NCBI GenBank assembly: GCA_050247235.1
Contig: JBFWUN010000047.1
Location: forward strand, 1 to 32,942
Source: CAIKBL01 sp050247235
GTDB taxonomy: Bacteria; Pseudomonadota; Gammaproteobacteria; Ga0077536
DNA length: 32,942 nucleotides
Direction: 5' to 3'
Made by a program: the position numbers and the translations under genes. Positions 1-8,251 of this stretch are shown piece by piece (within the stretch, counting starts at the first letter, position 1; each line of letters opens with the position of its first letter). The notes below the pieces were generated by a model. The model saw only the letters and a list, made by a program, of their open reading frames with translations. It searched no databases and had not been told where the DNA came from.

Positions 1-966
1 GCCTCGCTGCGCTACGACAACCTCTGGCAGCGCGAGCACAGTGCCGGGGTCTCCTACCAGGTGGCGCCGCAGGACCGTAATGAAGTGGAAGTCTTTGTCG
101 GCAATTATCTCTACCGGTTCGAGGATTCGCCGCATCTCCTCGCGCTGTACGCGGTGAGTACGAACACGGATGTCGCGACCATCGGCACGCTCGGGGTGCT
201 CGGGTCCGGCACGATCGTCGGCGCGCGTTACACGATTCCGCTGCGCACGCTCGGGCCCTATGTCCACAGCCTCAATCTCGGACTGGATTACAAGGATTTC
301 GACGAGCAGATCGGGTTCCAGGATGCGGACGACATCGCCACTCCCATCTCGTACACGATGTTCAGCGCGAATTACGGCGGCACCTGGTTCGGCGAGAAGT
401 CCGTGAGCCATCTGAACATCACGTTGAGCGGCGCGCCGCGCGGGCTCGGCAACACGCAGAAGGAGTTCGAGCGCAAGCGCTTCAAGGCGTACCCGAACTT
501 CTTCATCGTGCGCGCGGTGGCCGATCACCTGCAGCCGCTGTGGCGGGATTTCGGGCTGTTCGGACGGCTCGACCTGCAGGCGGCCGACACGCCGCTCGTG
601 AACAACGAATCGTTCACCGGTGGCGGGGTGGACAATGCGCGCGGCTACATCGAGGCCGAGGCGCTGGGCGATGACGCGGTGGCGCTGTCGACCGAGCTGC
701 GCTCCCCGGAGCTGCGGCCGGCCGAAGCCGGCTGGCTGAACACGCTGAGAGTGCTGACGTTCACGGACACCGTGCTGCTGAACACCAAGAGCCCGCTGCC
801 GGGAACGGATCCCTCCACGCTGTTGTGGAGCGCGGGCATCGGGCTCCGGGCGACCGCGTTCGACAGCCTGCAGGCAACGGTCTTCTGGGCGTATCCGCTG
901 CTGGACGGCGGCCGCACCGAGGCCGGCGAGGAACGCTTCCACTTCGCGGTGGGCTACGAGTTCTGA
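1..966 (+). CDS. TpsB/FhaC/ShlB-like outer-membrane beta-barrel protein, 3' part
   Basis: The frame is open from base 1, so the gene starts outside the window; 321 residues are visible. The first residues read SLRYDNLWQREHSAGVSYQ, a pattern typical of the barrel of two-partner-secretion transporters (ShlB/FhaC/HecB) and other Omp85 relatives. The rest is alternating short hydrophobic strands, including a GGGVDNARGY stretch resembling the conserved Omp85 loop motif. The protein ends in GYEF; a terminal Phe is the usual BAM recognition signal of outer-membrane barrels. The POTRA domains would lie upstream and are not seen. The family exports large TpsA exoproteins, but no TpsA partner is visible here. 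About 140 bp and a probable promoter separate it from the next gene, so it may be a separate unit. Family is fairly sure; substrate unknown. Confidence 0.8.
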   Translation, partial: ASLRYDNLWQREHSAGVSYQVAPQDRNEVEVFVGNYLYRFEDSPHLLALYAVSTNTDVATIGTLGVLGSGTIVGARYTIPLRTLGPYVHSLNLGLDYKDFDEQIGFQDADDIATPISYTMFSANYGGTWFGEKSVSHLNITLSGAPRGLGNTQKEFERKRFKAYPNFFIVRAVADHLQPLWRDFGLFGRLDLQAADTPLVNNESFTGGGVDNARGYIEAEALGDDAVALSTELRSPELRPAEAGWLNTLRVLTFTDTVLLNTKSPLPGTDPSTLLWSAGIGLRATAFDSLQATVFWAYPLLDGGRTEAGEERFHFAVGYEF

Positions 967-1030
967 GGACGGCCTGTCATCCGGGAAGGGCGCGGATCGG
1001 GCACCCGTCGCGGGTGCGGTGACCCGCATG

Positions 1031-1066
1031 AAATTAATAAGCATGTAATAAACACCCTCACATAAT
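1031..1066 (+). promoter_or_regulatory. Candidate sigma-70 promoter of the ExbB-ExbD-TonB-porin operon
   Basis: An AT-rich patch in otherwise GC-rich DNA contains CATAAT (1061-1066), one base from the TATAAT consensus, with a weak -35 candidate TAAGCA at 1038-1043. It would start transcription about 35 nt before the ATG at 1107. The upstream in-frame ATG at 1065 lies inside the -10 element, which argues against its use as a start codon. Confidence 0.45.
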
Positions 1067-1106
1067 GCGCCCGCTTCAACGCCCATGCCGATGGAATCCT
1101 GCTGAC

Positions 1107-2894
1107 ATGTCACGTGGACTCTTCTTCATTGTCCTGTCGTTCGTGCTGGTCGCGCAGGACGCGAGCGCGTGGTGGAACGCCGAGTGGACTTCGCGCAAGA
1201 CCGTGAAGATCGACACCACCGCCACCGGCCTCAACCTGACCACCGAGGTCAAGGACGTGCCGGTGCTGCTCAGGCTCCACGCCGGCAACTTTCCGCAGTT
1301 CCTGAACGTGCTGGACGGCGGCGCCGACTTCCGGCTGATCGCCGGGGACGACCTGACCCCGCTCAAGTACCACGTGGAGAAATTCGACGCCGCGTCGCAG
1401 ATCGCGTTCGTCTGGGTGAGAGTGCCGAGCCTCGTGCCCCAATCCAAGGACAACACGATCTATCTCTACTTCGGCCACGCGACGGCGCCGAAGGGCGACG
1501 ACGCGGCGAACACGTTCGACGTGGACACTGCCGCCGCGTTCCACTTCGGTGACCCCACGGGACTGCTGACCGACGCCACCGCGTACGCCACGCCGACCAC
1601 CGGCCAGGTGATCGCCAATCCCGCGTCGCTGATCGGCAGCGGTGGCACGCTCGGCGGTGACGCCGCCGTGCAGATCCAGGATGCCCCACAGCTGCGGCTG
1701 ATGCCGGACAAGGGCTGGGCGGTGGCGTTGTGGGTGAAGTTCGATGCATTGCCGACGGATCCGGTCTACGTGCTCGACCGCAGCGACGGCAGCGAGCGAC
1801 TCAGCCTGGTGGTCGCGAACGGCCAGTTCGTTGCCCGGCTCGGCGACATGGAAGCGGCGTCCGTGAACGGGGTGACCCCCGGCAAGTGGGCGCACGTGGC
1901 AATCGCGATCGTCAGCGGCCAGCTCGAGCTGTTCGTGGACGGGGTGTCCGCCGGCAAGGTGCCGGTGGGTGTCGCCGAGATGGGCGGTGCGATCAGCCTC
2001 GGTGGCGGGATTGGTGGCGAGGGACTCGCGGCGATGCAGGTGGACGAACTGCGCTTCTTCTCCGCCGCGCGCACCGCGGATTTCTTCCAGGCCCAGTTCA
2101 GGCTCGAAGGCGAAGGCAACGACGCGGCGATCACCTATGGTGCCGATGAAACGCCCGATACCGCGGGCGGGGACGGGGCCGAAGGCGGTGCGTCACACAG
2201 TCATTTCGGGACGATCATCCAGTTCGTGTTCGGCAGCAAGGAAGCGATCGTCGAGCAGATCGTGATCGGCGTTTGCATCCTGATGGCGGCAATCGCGTTC
2301 CTCGTGATGTTCCTGAAAGCCGTCTACCTCGGCCGCGCGCGCCGCGCGACCCAGCGCTTCCTGAATGCGTATCGCACGCAGGTAACCCCCGAGACGTTGG
2401 ATGCACTCACCAAGGGCGAACGCACGTTCGGCGATTCGCCGCTGTTCACGGTGTACAGGCAAGGTCTCGATGAAGTGCGCAGCCGCCTGTCGCCGAGCGT
2501 CGGTGCCGCGAGCGCGGGCCTCGAGGAGAAATCCCTGAACGCGATCCGCGCGACGCTCGATGCGACGATGGTGCGTGAAGGGCAGAAGGTCAACGGCCTG
2601 CTGGTGCTGCTGACGATCGCGATTTCCGGCGGCCCGTTTATCGGCCTGCTCGGCACCGTGGTCGGCGTGATGGTGACATTCGCGACGATCGCGGCGACCG
2701 GTGACGTGAACATCTCGTCCATCGCGCCCGGCATGGCCGCCGCACTGCTCGCGACGGTCGCCGGTCTCGGCGTCGCGATCCCGGCCTTGTTCGGTTACAA
2801 CTACCTCAGCGCCAAGGCCAAGGAACTCATCGCGGACATGCACGTGTTCGCCGACGAGTTCGTCGCCCGCCTGAACGAAGTCCACGGCGTCTGA
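1107..2894 (+). CDS. DUF2341/LamG-fused MotA/TolQ/ExbB proton channel protein
   Basis: The protein has 595 residues from ATG 1107, chosen because it gives a clean signal peptide (MSRGLFFIVLSFVLVAQDASA) and because the in-frame ATG at 1065 overlaps a -10 element. Residues about 22-130 look like DUF2341 (WNAEW...R near the start, IYLYFGH near the end). Residues about 150-345 are a LamG/concanavalin-like lectin fold (GWAVALWVKF, GKWAHVAIAI, LFVDG, LRFF). Residues about 365-590 are the MotA/TolQ/ExbB channel, with membrane segments near 375-400, 495-530 and 535-567 and the family's GLLGTVVGVM and GMAAALLATVAGLGVAIPA motifs. The channel half would conduct protons with the ExbD protein encoded 10 bp downstream. 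The extracytoplasmic half may bind polysaccharide or an envelope partner; that is inference. Confidence 0.88.
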   Translation: MSRGLFFIVLSFVLVAQDASAWWNAEWTSRKTVKIDTTATGLNLTTEVKDVPVLLRLHAGNFPQFLNVLDGGADFRLIAGDDLTPLKYHVEKFDAASQIAFVWVRVPSLVPQSKDNTIYLYFGHATAPKGDDAANTFDVDTAAAFHFGDPTGLLTDATAYATPTTGQVIANPASLIGSGGTLGGDAAVQIQDAPQLRLMPDKGWAVALWVKFDALPTDPVYVLDRSDGSERLSLVVANGQFVARLGDMEAASVNGVTPGKWAHVAIAIVSGQLELFVDGVSAGKVPVGVAEMGGAISLGGGIGGEGLAAMQVDELRFFSAARTADFFQAQFRLEGEGNDAAITYGADETPDTAGGDGAEGGASHSHFGTIIQFVFGSKEAIVEQIVIGVCILMAAIAFLVMFLKAVYLGRARRATQRFLNAYRTQVTPETLDALTKGERTFGDSPLFTVYRQGLDEVRSRLSPSVGAASAGLEEKSLNAIRATLDATMVREGQKVNGLLVLLTIAISGGPFIGLLGTVVGVMVTFATIAATGDVNISSIAPGMAAALLATVAGLGVAIPALFGYNYLSAKAKELIADMHVFADEFVARLNEVHGV

Positions 2895-2904
2895 GGAAGC
2901 GACG

Positions 2905-3315
2905 ATGGCCGCGGAAGTCAAGGGCGATTCCGAACCGTACGACGACATCAACATCACGCCGATGGTGGATCTCACCTTCGTGCTGCTGCTGATCTTCATC
3001 ATCATGACCACCGCCTCGGTGCAGGGCATCCAGGTCAACCTGCCGCAGGCGAGCAACGCACCGTCGCTCGCGGAGCCCAAGACCAAGGCCGTGACGATCA
3101 CGGCCGAAGGCAGCATCTACCTCGATACGTACCCGGTCACGTTGCAGGAACTGGAGTCACGGCTCGCGTCGTTCTACGCGGCGGATCCGGAGCTGCCGGT
3201 CGTGATCAAGGGCGACGCGACGGTGCAGTACCAGCTCGTGATGGACGTGCTCGACCTGGTGGGACGTGTGGGCATCACGCAGATCGGCCTGGTCACACAG
3301 AAGATCGTGAAGTAG
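2905..3315 (+). CDS. exbD: ExbD/TolR-family biopolymer transport protein
   Basis: The protein has 136 residues. A short cytoplasmic N-terminus leads into one membrane helix, ITPMVDLTFVLLLIFII, whose Asp22 matches the invariant proton-carrying Asp of ExbD/TolR. A periplasmic domain of about 95 residues follows (VTITAEGSIYLD, VVIKGDATVQYQLVMDVLDLVGRVG), as in the family. The start has a GAGGAAG ribosome site overlapping the end of the ExbB-like gene, so translation is probably coupled. With that channel protein it should form the proton-driven motor for the TonB-like protein encoded next. It could be called TolR, but the TonB-like partner favours ExbD. Confidence 0.9.
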   Translation: MAAEVKGDSEPYDDINITPMVDLTFVLLLIFIIMTTASVQGIQVNLPQASNAPSLAEPKTKAVTITAEGSIYLDTYPVTLQELESRLASFYAADPELPVVIKGDATVQYQLVMDVLDLVGRVGITQIGLVTQKIVK

Positions 3316-3337
3316 CGCGAACGGCGAGCGCTCGCGC

Positions 3338-4000
3338 ATGAAGTTCGAAGAGGAGCAGGAGCAGTCGTTCTGGCGCCGGCAGGCGCCCTTGCTCGGCGGG
3401 ATCGCCCTGCTCGTGCTGCTCGGGATCGGTGGTTATTTCGCGGTGAAAGGGCTCGGGGGCACGGGTGTTCCGGAACCCCCGAAGGTGCAGGAGATTTCAC
3501 TCGTGCAGCCGCCGCCGCCCCCCCCGCCGCCGCCCAAGCTCGAGGAACCGCCGCCCCCCGAGGAACAGGTGGAGGTGCCGGAGCCCGAGCCGGAGCCCGT
3601 GCCGAAGGATGCGCCGGCCGACGAGCCACCGCCGGGTGAAGATCTCGGGCTCGACGCGGAAGGCGTCGCGGGTTCGGATGGTTTCGGGCTGAAGGCGAAG
3701 AAAGGCGGGCGCGGGATCATCGGCGGCGGCGATCGCAATCGCTGGTACGCCGGGCAGATCCAGCGCGCGCTGCAGCTTTCGCTGTCCGATGACGAAGACG
3801 CGCGAGGCCGCAAGTACTCGGTGATCGTCAAGCTCTGGATTGCGCCGGACGGCCGCGTGGAGCGCTTCGAGATCAGCGATCCGACGGGCTCCGCGGAAAG
3901 CGACGAGGCACTCAGGCGGACGATCTCCGGACTGCGGCTCGACGAGCCGCCGCCCGCGGACATGCCGCAACCCGTGAAACTGCGCGTCGTTGCGCGCTGA
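3338..4000 (+). CDS. TonB-like energy transducer
   Basis: The protein has 220 residues. A charged N-terminus (MKFEEEQEQSFWRR) precedes a single membrane helix at about 17-38. A periplasmic Pro/Glu-rich spacer follows at about 45-100 with a run of nine prolines and repeated EPEPEP, the hallmark of TonB. Residues about 130-220 form a TonB/TolA-like C-terminal domain (RWYAGQIQRALQ, VIVKLWIAPDGRVERFEI, ALRRTISGLRL). It should transmit proton-motive energy from the ExbB/ExbD pair encoded just upstream to an outer-membrane partner. The gene immediately downstream encodes a porin-like barrel rather than a classical plugged TonB-dependent receptor, so the real partner is not certain. No strong ribosome site is seen before ATG 3338. 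Confidence 0.82.
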   Translation: MKFEEEQEQSFWRRQAPLLGGIALLVLLGIGGYFAVKGLGGTGVPEPPKVQEISLVQPPPPPPPPPKLEEPPPPEEQVEVPEPEPEPVPKDAPADEPPPGEDLGLDAEGVAGSDGFGLKAKKGGRGIIGGGDRNRWYAGQIQRALQLSLSDDEDARGRKYSVIVKLWIAPDGRVERFEISDPTGSAESDEALRRTISGLRLDEPPPADMPQPVKLRVVAR

Positions 4001-4026
4001 ACCTCAATGCCCGGATTGGATCGAAG

Positions 4027-5748
4027 GTGAGAACGACAACGAAAATCCTCCTCGCGTGGAGCCTTGCCTGGTCGCTGGTCGGCCCGACGCACGCGGACGA
4101 ACGCCAGGAACTGCTGACCCTGAAGGCCACGGTCGTGAACCTCGTCGATGCGCTCGTGGCCCAGGGCGTGCTCGAGGAAGGCGCCGCGAAGGCACTGATC
4201 GCAAAGGCGGAGAAGGATGCGCAGATGGCAGCTGCGAACGCCGCGCCGCCGACGGACACCGCCGACGGCGGTGCCGCGCCGGCGAACGGCAAAGTCGTCC
4301 GCGTGCCTTACGTGCCGGAGTTCGTGAAGCAGGAAATCCGCGAGCAGGTGCGCGCGGAGCTGCGCGAAGATGTGCTCGCGGATGTCGCCACCAAGGCGAA
4401 GCAGGAGCGCTGGGGTACACCGGACGCACTGCCCGACTGGCTGAGCCGGATCACGTTGTATGGCGATGCGCGCGTGCGCCACCAGTCCGATCTCTTCGGC
4501 GACGGGAACGCGGACACGTTGAGCGCCGACAACCTGTATCTCAACCTGCGGGCAATCAACGCGGCCGGCGGCATCACCGCGGCGGGCACCGATGCGTTCC
4601 AGAACACGTCGACTGATCAGCACCGCTGGCGCCTGCGCCTGCGACCCGGTCTGCGCGCGCGCCTCAGCGAACACTGGCTGGTGGACGCCCGCCTGTCCAC
4701 CGGTAACCTGCAGAATCCCGTGTCCTCCAACGAGACGCTGGGAGACTTCGGCAGGCGCGCCGACATCGCGATCGACCGTGCGTACATCCAGTACCACGCG
4801 GAGAACGAAGCCGGCCTGACGTGGCTGTCGCTGAGTCTCGGCCGTATGCCGAATCCCTTCTTCTTCACGCCGCTGGTGTGGGACGAGGATCTCAACTTCG
4901 ATGGCCTGGCGGGCAGCTGGGTGCACTACTTCGGCGACCGCGCGCTCGGCGACTTCGGCACCCGGCGGCGATCGCTCGGCGTCACGGCCGGGATGTTCCC
5001 GGTCGCGCAGGTCGAGTTCACCACCGAGGACAAGTGGCTCGCCGGCGGCCAGGTGCACGGCATCTGGGAATTCGACAACCAGACGACGGTCCAGCTCGCG
5101 ACCGCGTTCTACGAGTACATCCACGAAGCCGGCAAGCGCAACGCGCTCGGCGCGACCTTGACCAACACCACGGCCCCGCGCTTCCTGCAGAAGGGCAACC
5201 TGATGTTCAACATCGCGAACGATCCGAACCTGAATGGCGGTCTGAACGATCAGGTCTTCGCGCTCGCGTCGGAATACCGCCTGCTGAACATCACCGGCGC
5301 GGTGGACCTCGCGTTCCTGGCGCCGTACCACGTGCTGCTGTCGACCGACGTCGTCAAGAACTTCGGGTTCGACGAGGACGACATCCTGCGCCGCACGGGG
5401 GGCGTGACGTACCTGTACCCCATCAAGGATCGCACGCTCGGCTGGCAGTTCGAGGCGGCGGTGGGCAAGCCACGGGTGGGGCGCTTCGCGGTGTGGCAGG
5501 GCGCGCACGCGGGCGACTGGCAGGTTGGTGCGACGTATCGTTACCTGCAGCGCGACGCGGTGCTGGATGCGTTCGCGGATTCGATCTTCCACCTCGGCGG
5601 CACGGACGCGAAGGGCTACGTGCTGCACGCGATGTACGGGCTGGCGAAGAACGTGTGGCTGCGCGGGCAGTATTTCTCCACGACCGAAATCGACGGGCCG
5701 CCGTTCGCGATCGATTCGCTGCAGTTCGACCTCAACGCGGCGTTCTGA
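4027..5748 (+). CDS. Putative porin (outer-membrane barrel with N-terminal coiled coil)
   Basis: The protein has 573 residues from GTG 4027, the only start that gives a complete signal peptide (MRTTTKILLAWSLAWSLVGPTHA). After cleavage comes a helical/coiled-coil stretch at about 25-90 (LLTLKATVVNLVDALVAQGV), then a long beta-barrel with aromatic-flanked strands (ITLYGDARVRHQSDL, HRWRLRLRPGLRARL, VWLRGQYFSTTEI), ending in LNAAF with a terminal Phe. This is the layout of the 'putative porin' family often encoded beside ExbB/ExbD/TonB-like genes. It lies 26 bp after the TonB-like gene. It is likely the outer-membrane element of this system; substrate unknown. Start confidence is moderate because GTG sits close behind a weak GAAGG. 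Confidence 0.8.
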   Translation: MRTTTKILLAWSLAWSLVGPTHADERQELLTLKATVVNLVDALVAQGVLEEGAAKALIAKAEKDAQMAAANAAPPTDTADGGAAPANGKVVRVPYVPEFVKQEIREQVRAELREDVLADVATKAKQERWGTPDALPDWLSRITLYGDARVRHQSDLFGDGNADTLSADNLYLNLRAINAAGGITAAGTDAFQNTSTDQHRWRLRLRPGLRARLSEHWLVDARLSTGNLQNPVSSNETLGDFGRRADIAIDRAYIQYHAENEAGLTWLSLSLGRMPNPFFFTPLVWDEDLNFDGLAGSWVHYFGDRALGDFGTRRRSLGVTAGMFPVAQVEFTTEDKWLAGGQVHGIWEFDNQTTVQLATAFYEYIHEAGKRNALGATLTNTTAPRFLQKGNLMFNIANDPNLNGGLNDQVFALASEYRLLNITGAVDLAFLAPYHVLLSTDVVKNFGFDEDDILRRTGGVTYLYPIKDRTLGWQFEAAVGKPRVGRFAVWQGAHAGDWQVGATYRYLQRDAVLDAFADSIFHLGGTDAKGYVLHAMYGLAKNVWLRGQYFSTTEIDGPPFAIDSLQFDLNAAF

Positions 5749-5756
5749 GGCAGGTC

Positions 5757-6419
5757 ATGCGCGATAGTTGCCGATTCATCGGGTTGCTCCTCGGCGCGAT
5801 GCTGGTGCTGACCGGCGGGTCGGCGCTGGCGGCCGATCCGCAGCAGGCGCTGTTGAAGGCCCAGGGCCTGCTGAAGCAGGTTGCGCAGCAGAAAGCGGCG
5901 GCGGAAGCGGAGCTCGCAAAGCTGCGCGGCGAACTCGCCGGCAAGGAACGTACGCTCACGCGGCTTGAGGAGGAGACGAGAACCCAGTCCGCGACGCTCG
6001 CCGAGCGTGAAGCGGGGCTCGCGCGCGCGACGGCCCAGGGGGAGGCACTGTCGGCGCGTCTCGCGAAGACGGAGACCCGCCTCGAACAGACCACCGCGAA
6101 GCTCCGCGAAGTGGCCGGCATGTACAAGGACACGCGCCGCGAACTCGCGGAGACCGTCGCTGCGCGCGATACGCTGACGGCGGAGCTCGCGGCCGTACGC
6201 AAGGAACTCGCCGACGCCGAGAAGAAGAACCGCGCACTCTATGAAGTGAACGCGGAACTGCTCGCGGAGTACCGCGGCAAGTCGGCGTGGGACGCGCTAC
6301 GGCAGGCCGAACCGTTCAGCGGAATCGGCGGCGTGGCGGTGGAGAACCGGATCCAGGACTACGAAGACCGGATGGCCGAGCAGCTCCGCGACGTCAACGT
6401 GGAGGCGGCAGAGCGCTGA
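5757..6419 (+). CDS. Periplasmic coiled-coil protein of the porin operon
   Basis: The protein has 220 residues starting 8 bp after the porin stop. A signal peptide at 1-25 (FIGLLLGAMLVLTGGSALA) is followed by an almost uninterrupted Glu/Lys/Ala/Leu heptad pattern at about 28-180 (AELAKLRGELAGKERTLTRL, KLREVAGMYKDTRRELAETV), meaning a long coiled coil. The last 40 residues (SAWDALRQAEPFSGIGGVAVENRIQDYEDRM) are less helical and could be a docking segment. Position as the last gene of the ExbB-ExbD-TonB-porin run suggests it bridges inner and outer membrane parts or acts as a periplasmic adaptor. No enzyme motif is seen. Confidence 0.8.
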   Translation: MRDSCRFIGLLLGAMLVLTGGSALAADPQQALLKAQGLLKQVAQQKAAAEAELAKLRGELAGKERTLTRLEEETRTQSATLAEREAGLARATAQGEALSARLAKTETRLEQTTAKLREVAGMYKDTRRELAETVAARDTLTAELAAVRKELADAEKKNRALYEVNAELLAEYRGKSAWDALRQAEPFSGIGGVAVENRIQDYEDRMAEQLRDVNVEAAER

Positions 6420-6442
6420 GCCACCGAGGCCGGAGTGAAGCC

Positions 6443-6506
6443 GTGAAACCGGGGACAGACCCCTATTTCGCAGCATCGCGAAATAGGGGTCTGTCCCCGG
6501 TTTCAC
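6443..6506. repeat. REPIN-like perfect palindrome (29-bp arms, 6-nt loop)
   Basis: The left arm at 6443-6471 and the right arm at 6478-6506 are exact reverse complements, with loop AGCATC between them. The core is GGGGACAGACCCC on one side and GGGGTCTGTCCCC on the other, flanked by GTGAAACC and TATTTCGC. From general knowledge, motifs of this type recur in gammaproteobacterial genomes as REP/REPIN sequences mobilised in trans by Y1 (RAYT/TnpA-REP) transposases. No transposase lies in the window. In RNA it would form a very stable hairpin 23 bp after the porin operon, so it could also stop transcription or protect the mRNA end. Confidence 0.85.
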
Positions 6507-6595
6507 CCGTCGGTTCAGCCGATGTTTTCCGTCATATTTTCGTCATGGACGCGACGCACACTCGAAACCATGCTGGGCAACGCGTGAGAACACCC

Positions 6596-7117
6596 ATGTC
6601 AGGAACGATCGCCCCTCGACTCCTCCCGATGAACAGGCTGTCTGCAGAGTCGCGTGACGCGCTGATCGAGGAGAACAGCAAGCGCATCGTGTCGCTCCGG
6701 ATGAACACGTCCGACTACGGGCGTGTCAAGGCCATTGCGCGCCGGTTCCGGGTGCGGGACTCCGAGGTGCTGCGGATGCTGCTGAAAGTAGGACTGGACG
6801 AACTGGATTCGCTTTACCAGCAGGACGTGGAGACGCCGGCCCTCGCCGGCCAGATGGCCGCCCACGGCGCCACGCTGGTCGAACATCTCGCGCTGTCGGC
6901 GCGACGCCTCGACGAGGCGCTGAATGCCGGCCGGGTGCCGGCGGCCCGGATCGCGCCCGAAGACCTGGAACTGGTGGTGCTCGCCGCGGGATCGCCGGCG
7001 GTGCTCGCGGGCCGGCTGCAGGCGCTGACCGGCACTTCCGTGACGGCGGGAGACGCGCTCGTCGCGCTGCAGGACTACTTTCTCCGCAAGTACGCGCCGG
7101 GGTCGGCGGAAGCCTGA
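6596..7117 (+). CDS. Ribbon-helix-helix-like small protein, function unknown
   Basis: The protein has 173 residues from ATG 6596. Earlier in-frame ATGs exist, notably 6545, and ATG 6629 is also possible; none has a convincing ribosome site, so the start is uncertain. Residues about 25-60 (KRIVSLRMNTSDYGRVKAIA, VRDSEVLRMLLKVGLDEL) have the strand-helix-helix pattern and residue spacing of ribbon-helix-helix DNA-binding proteins. The rest is helical and Ala/Leu-rich, without a known motif. It stands alone between the palindrome and the convergent cupin gene. A DNA-binding regulator is a reasonable guess, but I do not recognise the full protein. Confidence 0.6.
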   Translation: MSGTIAPRLLPMNRLSAESRDALIEENSKRIVSLRMNTSDYGRVKAIARRFRVRDSEVLRMLLKVGLDELDSLYQQDVETPALAGQMAAHGATLVEHLALSARRLDEALNAGRVPAARIAPEDLELVVLAAGSPAVLAGRLQALTGTSVTAGDALVALQDYFLRKYAPGSAEA

Positions 7118-7126
7118 GTCGGCCGC

Positions 7127-7459
7127 TCAGCCGGCGGCGGCACCGAAGAACGCCACCAGGGTCAGGTCTTCCTCGATATTGAAGAAGGAATGCTCGGTGG
7201 TCGCGCGTACGAACAGGATCTTGCCCGGGGTCACTTCGTGCTGCTGCCCGTCCACTTCGAGCTTGGCGCGTCCGCTCACCACCAGGTAGATCTCGTCCTC
7301 GAGATGCGGGGCCTGCATGTCCCGCGCGCCCGCCGGCAGGTGGTAGATGCCGCAGCTCAGGCCCGCGGTGCGCAGGAACTCGATGAAGCGAGCGTCCTTG
7401 CCTTGCACCTTGCGCGTCAAGTCGTCGAGCGAGAAAACGCTCCAGTTTCCGTTACTCAT
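7127..7459 (-). CDS. Small single-domain cupin protein
   Basis: The protein has 110 residues. The cupin barrel is visible: motif 1 is degenerate (MQAPHLEDEIYLVVSGRAKL, with H and E ligand candidates) and motif 2 is PGKILFVRATTEHSFFNI. Such small cupins are metal-binding proteins with varied roles (dioxygenase, isomerase, sensor). It is the last gene of a minus-strand group, 44 bp after the NUDIX gene, and ends 9 bp from the convergent ribbon-helix-helix-like gene. The frame remains open upstream, but the ATG at 7459 fits the natural N-terminus MSNGNWSVFSLDDL. Confidence 0.8.
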   Translation of the reverse strand: MSNGNWSVFSLDDLTRKVQGKDARFIEFLRTAGLSCGIYHLPAGARDMQAPHLEDEIYLVVSGRAKLEVDGQQHEVTPGKILFVRATTEHSFFNIEEDLTLVAFFGAAAG

Positions 7460-7503
7460 GTTCGACTCGCGCGCGGCGGACGGCGTGGGATCTCGTGGCG
7501 CGC

Positions 7504-8184
7504 TCAGAACGCACGGACGTACTGCCAGTCGTTCCCGACCATCAGCAGGCGATGCCGCGGGCCGGGTGCGTCCAGGGACAGGGTTTCGTAGCCCGCGTCT
7601 TCCTGGTAGAGCGTGCAGCGGCCGCCTTCGATCGGCGCCAGGCGCGGCAGGAAGCGTTGAACAGTGATATCCCGCAGCCGGGCGGCCAGTGCGCCCACGT
7701 TCGCGAGATCGCGAAAGCCGAGCAGGGTCACGTAGGTCGGTGCGGGCAACGTGAGTTCGCCGGCCGCGTGCAGCGCGAGCGCCGCGGCGGGAGTCACCCA
7801 CTGGTAATCCACGATCTCGGAGTTGTCGACACGGACTTCGGCCGCCTCCGTCACGGGCGTCGCGAAGAACCAGGTGGCGAATCGCTTCGGCAGGTCGACT
7901 GGTGTGGTCCAGTGTGCGAATGGCCACATCGTGTCCTCGGTGAGTGCGAGGCCGGTTTCCTCGTGAGCCTCGCGCACGGCCGCGCGGCGGGCAGTGGCGA
8001 GTTCGGGCTCATCGGCGCGCGCGCGATCCGCGTCGTCCACGCGACCGCCGGGGAATACCCACGCGCCGCCGTGAAACGCCACCTGTTCGTTCCGCCGCAG
8101 CAGCAGGATCTCGATGGCCGCAGCGCCGTCGCGCGCGACGACGACCGACGCGGAAGGTCTGGCGGGAGCGGGCTGGGCGGTCAT
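7504..8184 (-). CDS. NUDIX hydrolase
   Basis: The protein has 226 residues from the ATG at 8184 (MTAQPAPARPSASVVV). The NUDIX box runs from FPGGRVDD to AAVREAHEETGLAL; it contains the REAHEETGL core and has a short insertion between the first Gly and the REx2EE part. This resembles the NUDT7/NUDT19-type coenzyme A or acyl-CoA diphosphatases more than MutT. It follows the enoyl-CoA hydratase/isomerase-type gene by 67 bp on the same strand, which also hints at a CoA-ester substrate. No substrate can be fixed from the sequence. Confidence 0.85.
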   Translation of the reverse strand: MTAQPAPARPSASVVVARDGAAAIEILLLRRNEQVAFHGGAWVFPGGRVDDADRARADEPELATARRAAVREAHEETGLALTEDTMWPFAHWTTPVDLPKRFATWFFATPVTEAAEVRVDNSEIVDYQWVTPAAALALHAAGELTLPAPTYVTLLGFRDLANVGALAARLRDITVQRFLPRLAPIEGGRCTLYQEDAGYETLSLDAPGPRHRLLMVGNDWQYVRAF

Positions 8185-8251
8185 GGCCGTGAGTATAGCG
8201 CCATCCCCTGTCGCGCCGCGCGGGGTCGGGCAGGGACGCGGGCTGCCGGCA

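Noticed and set aside
1065..1106. ATG 1065 as start of the ExbB fusion
   Set aside because: It overlaps the CATAAT promoter element and would put 14 polar residues before an otherwise perfect signal peptide at 1107.
7111..7132. CTGAG/CTCAG inverted repeat between convergent genes as a bidirectional terminator
   Set aside because: Only a 5-bp stem and no T run on either strand.
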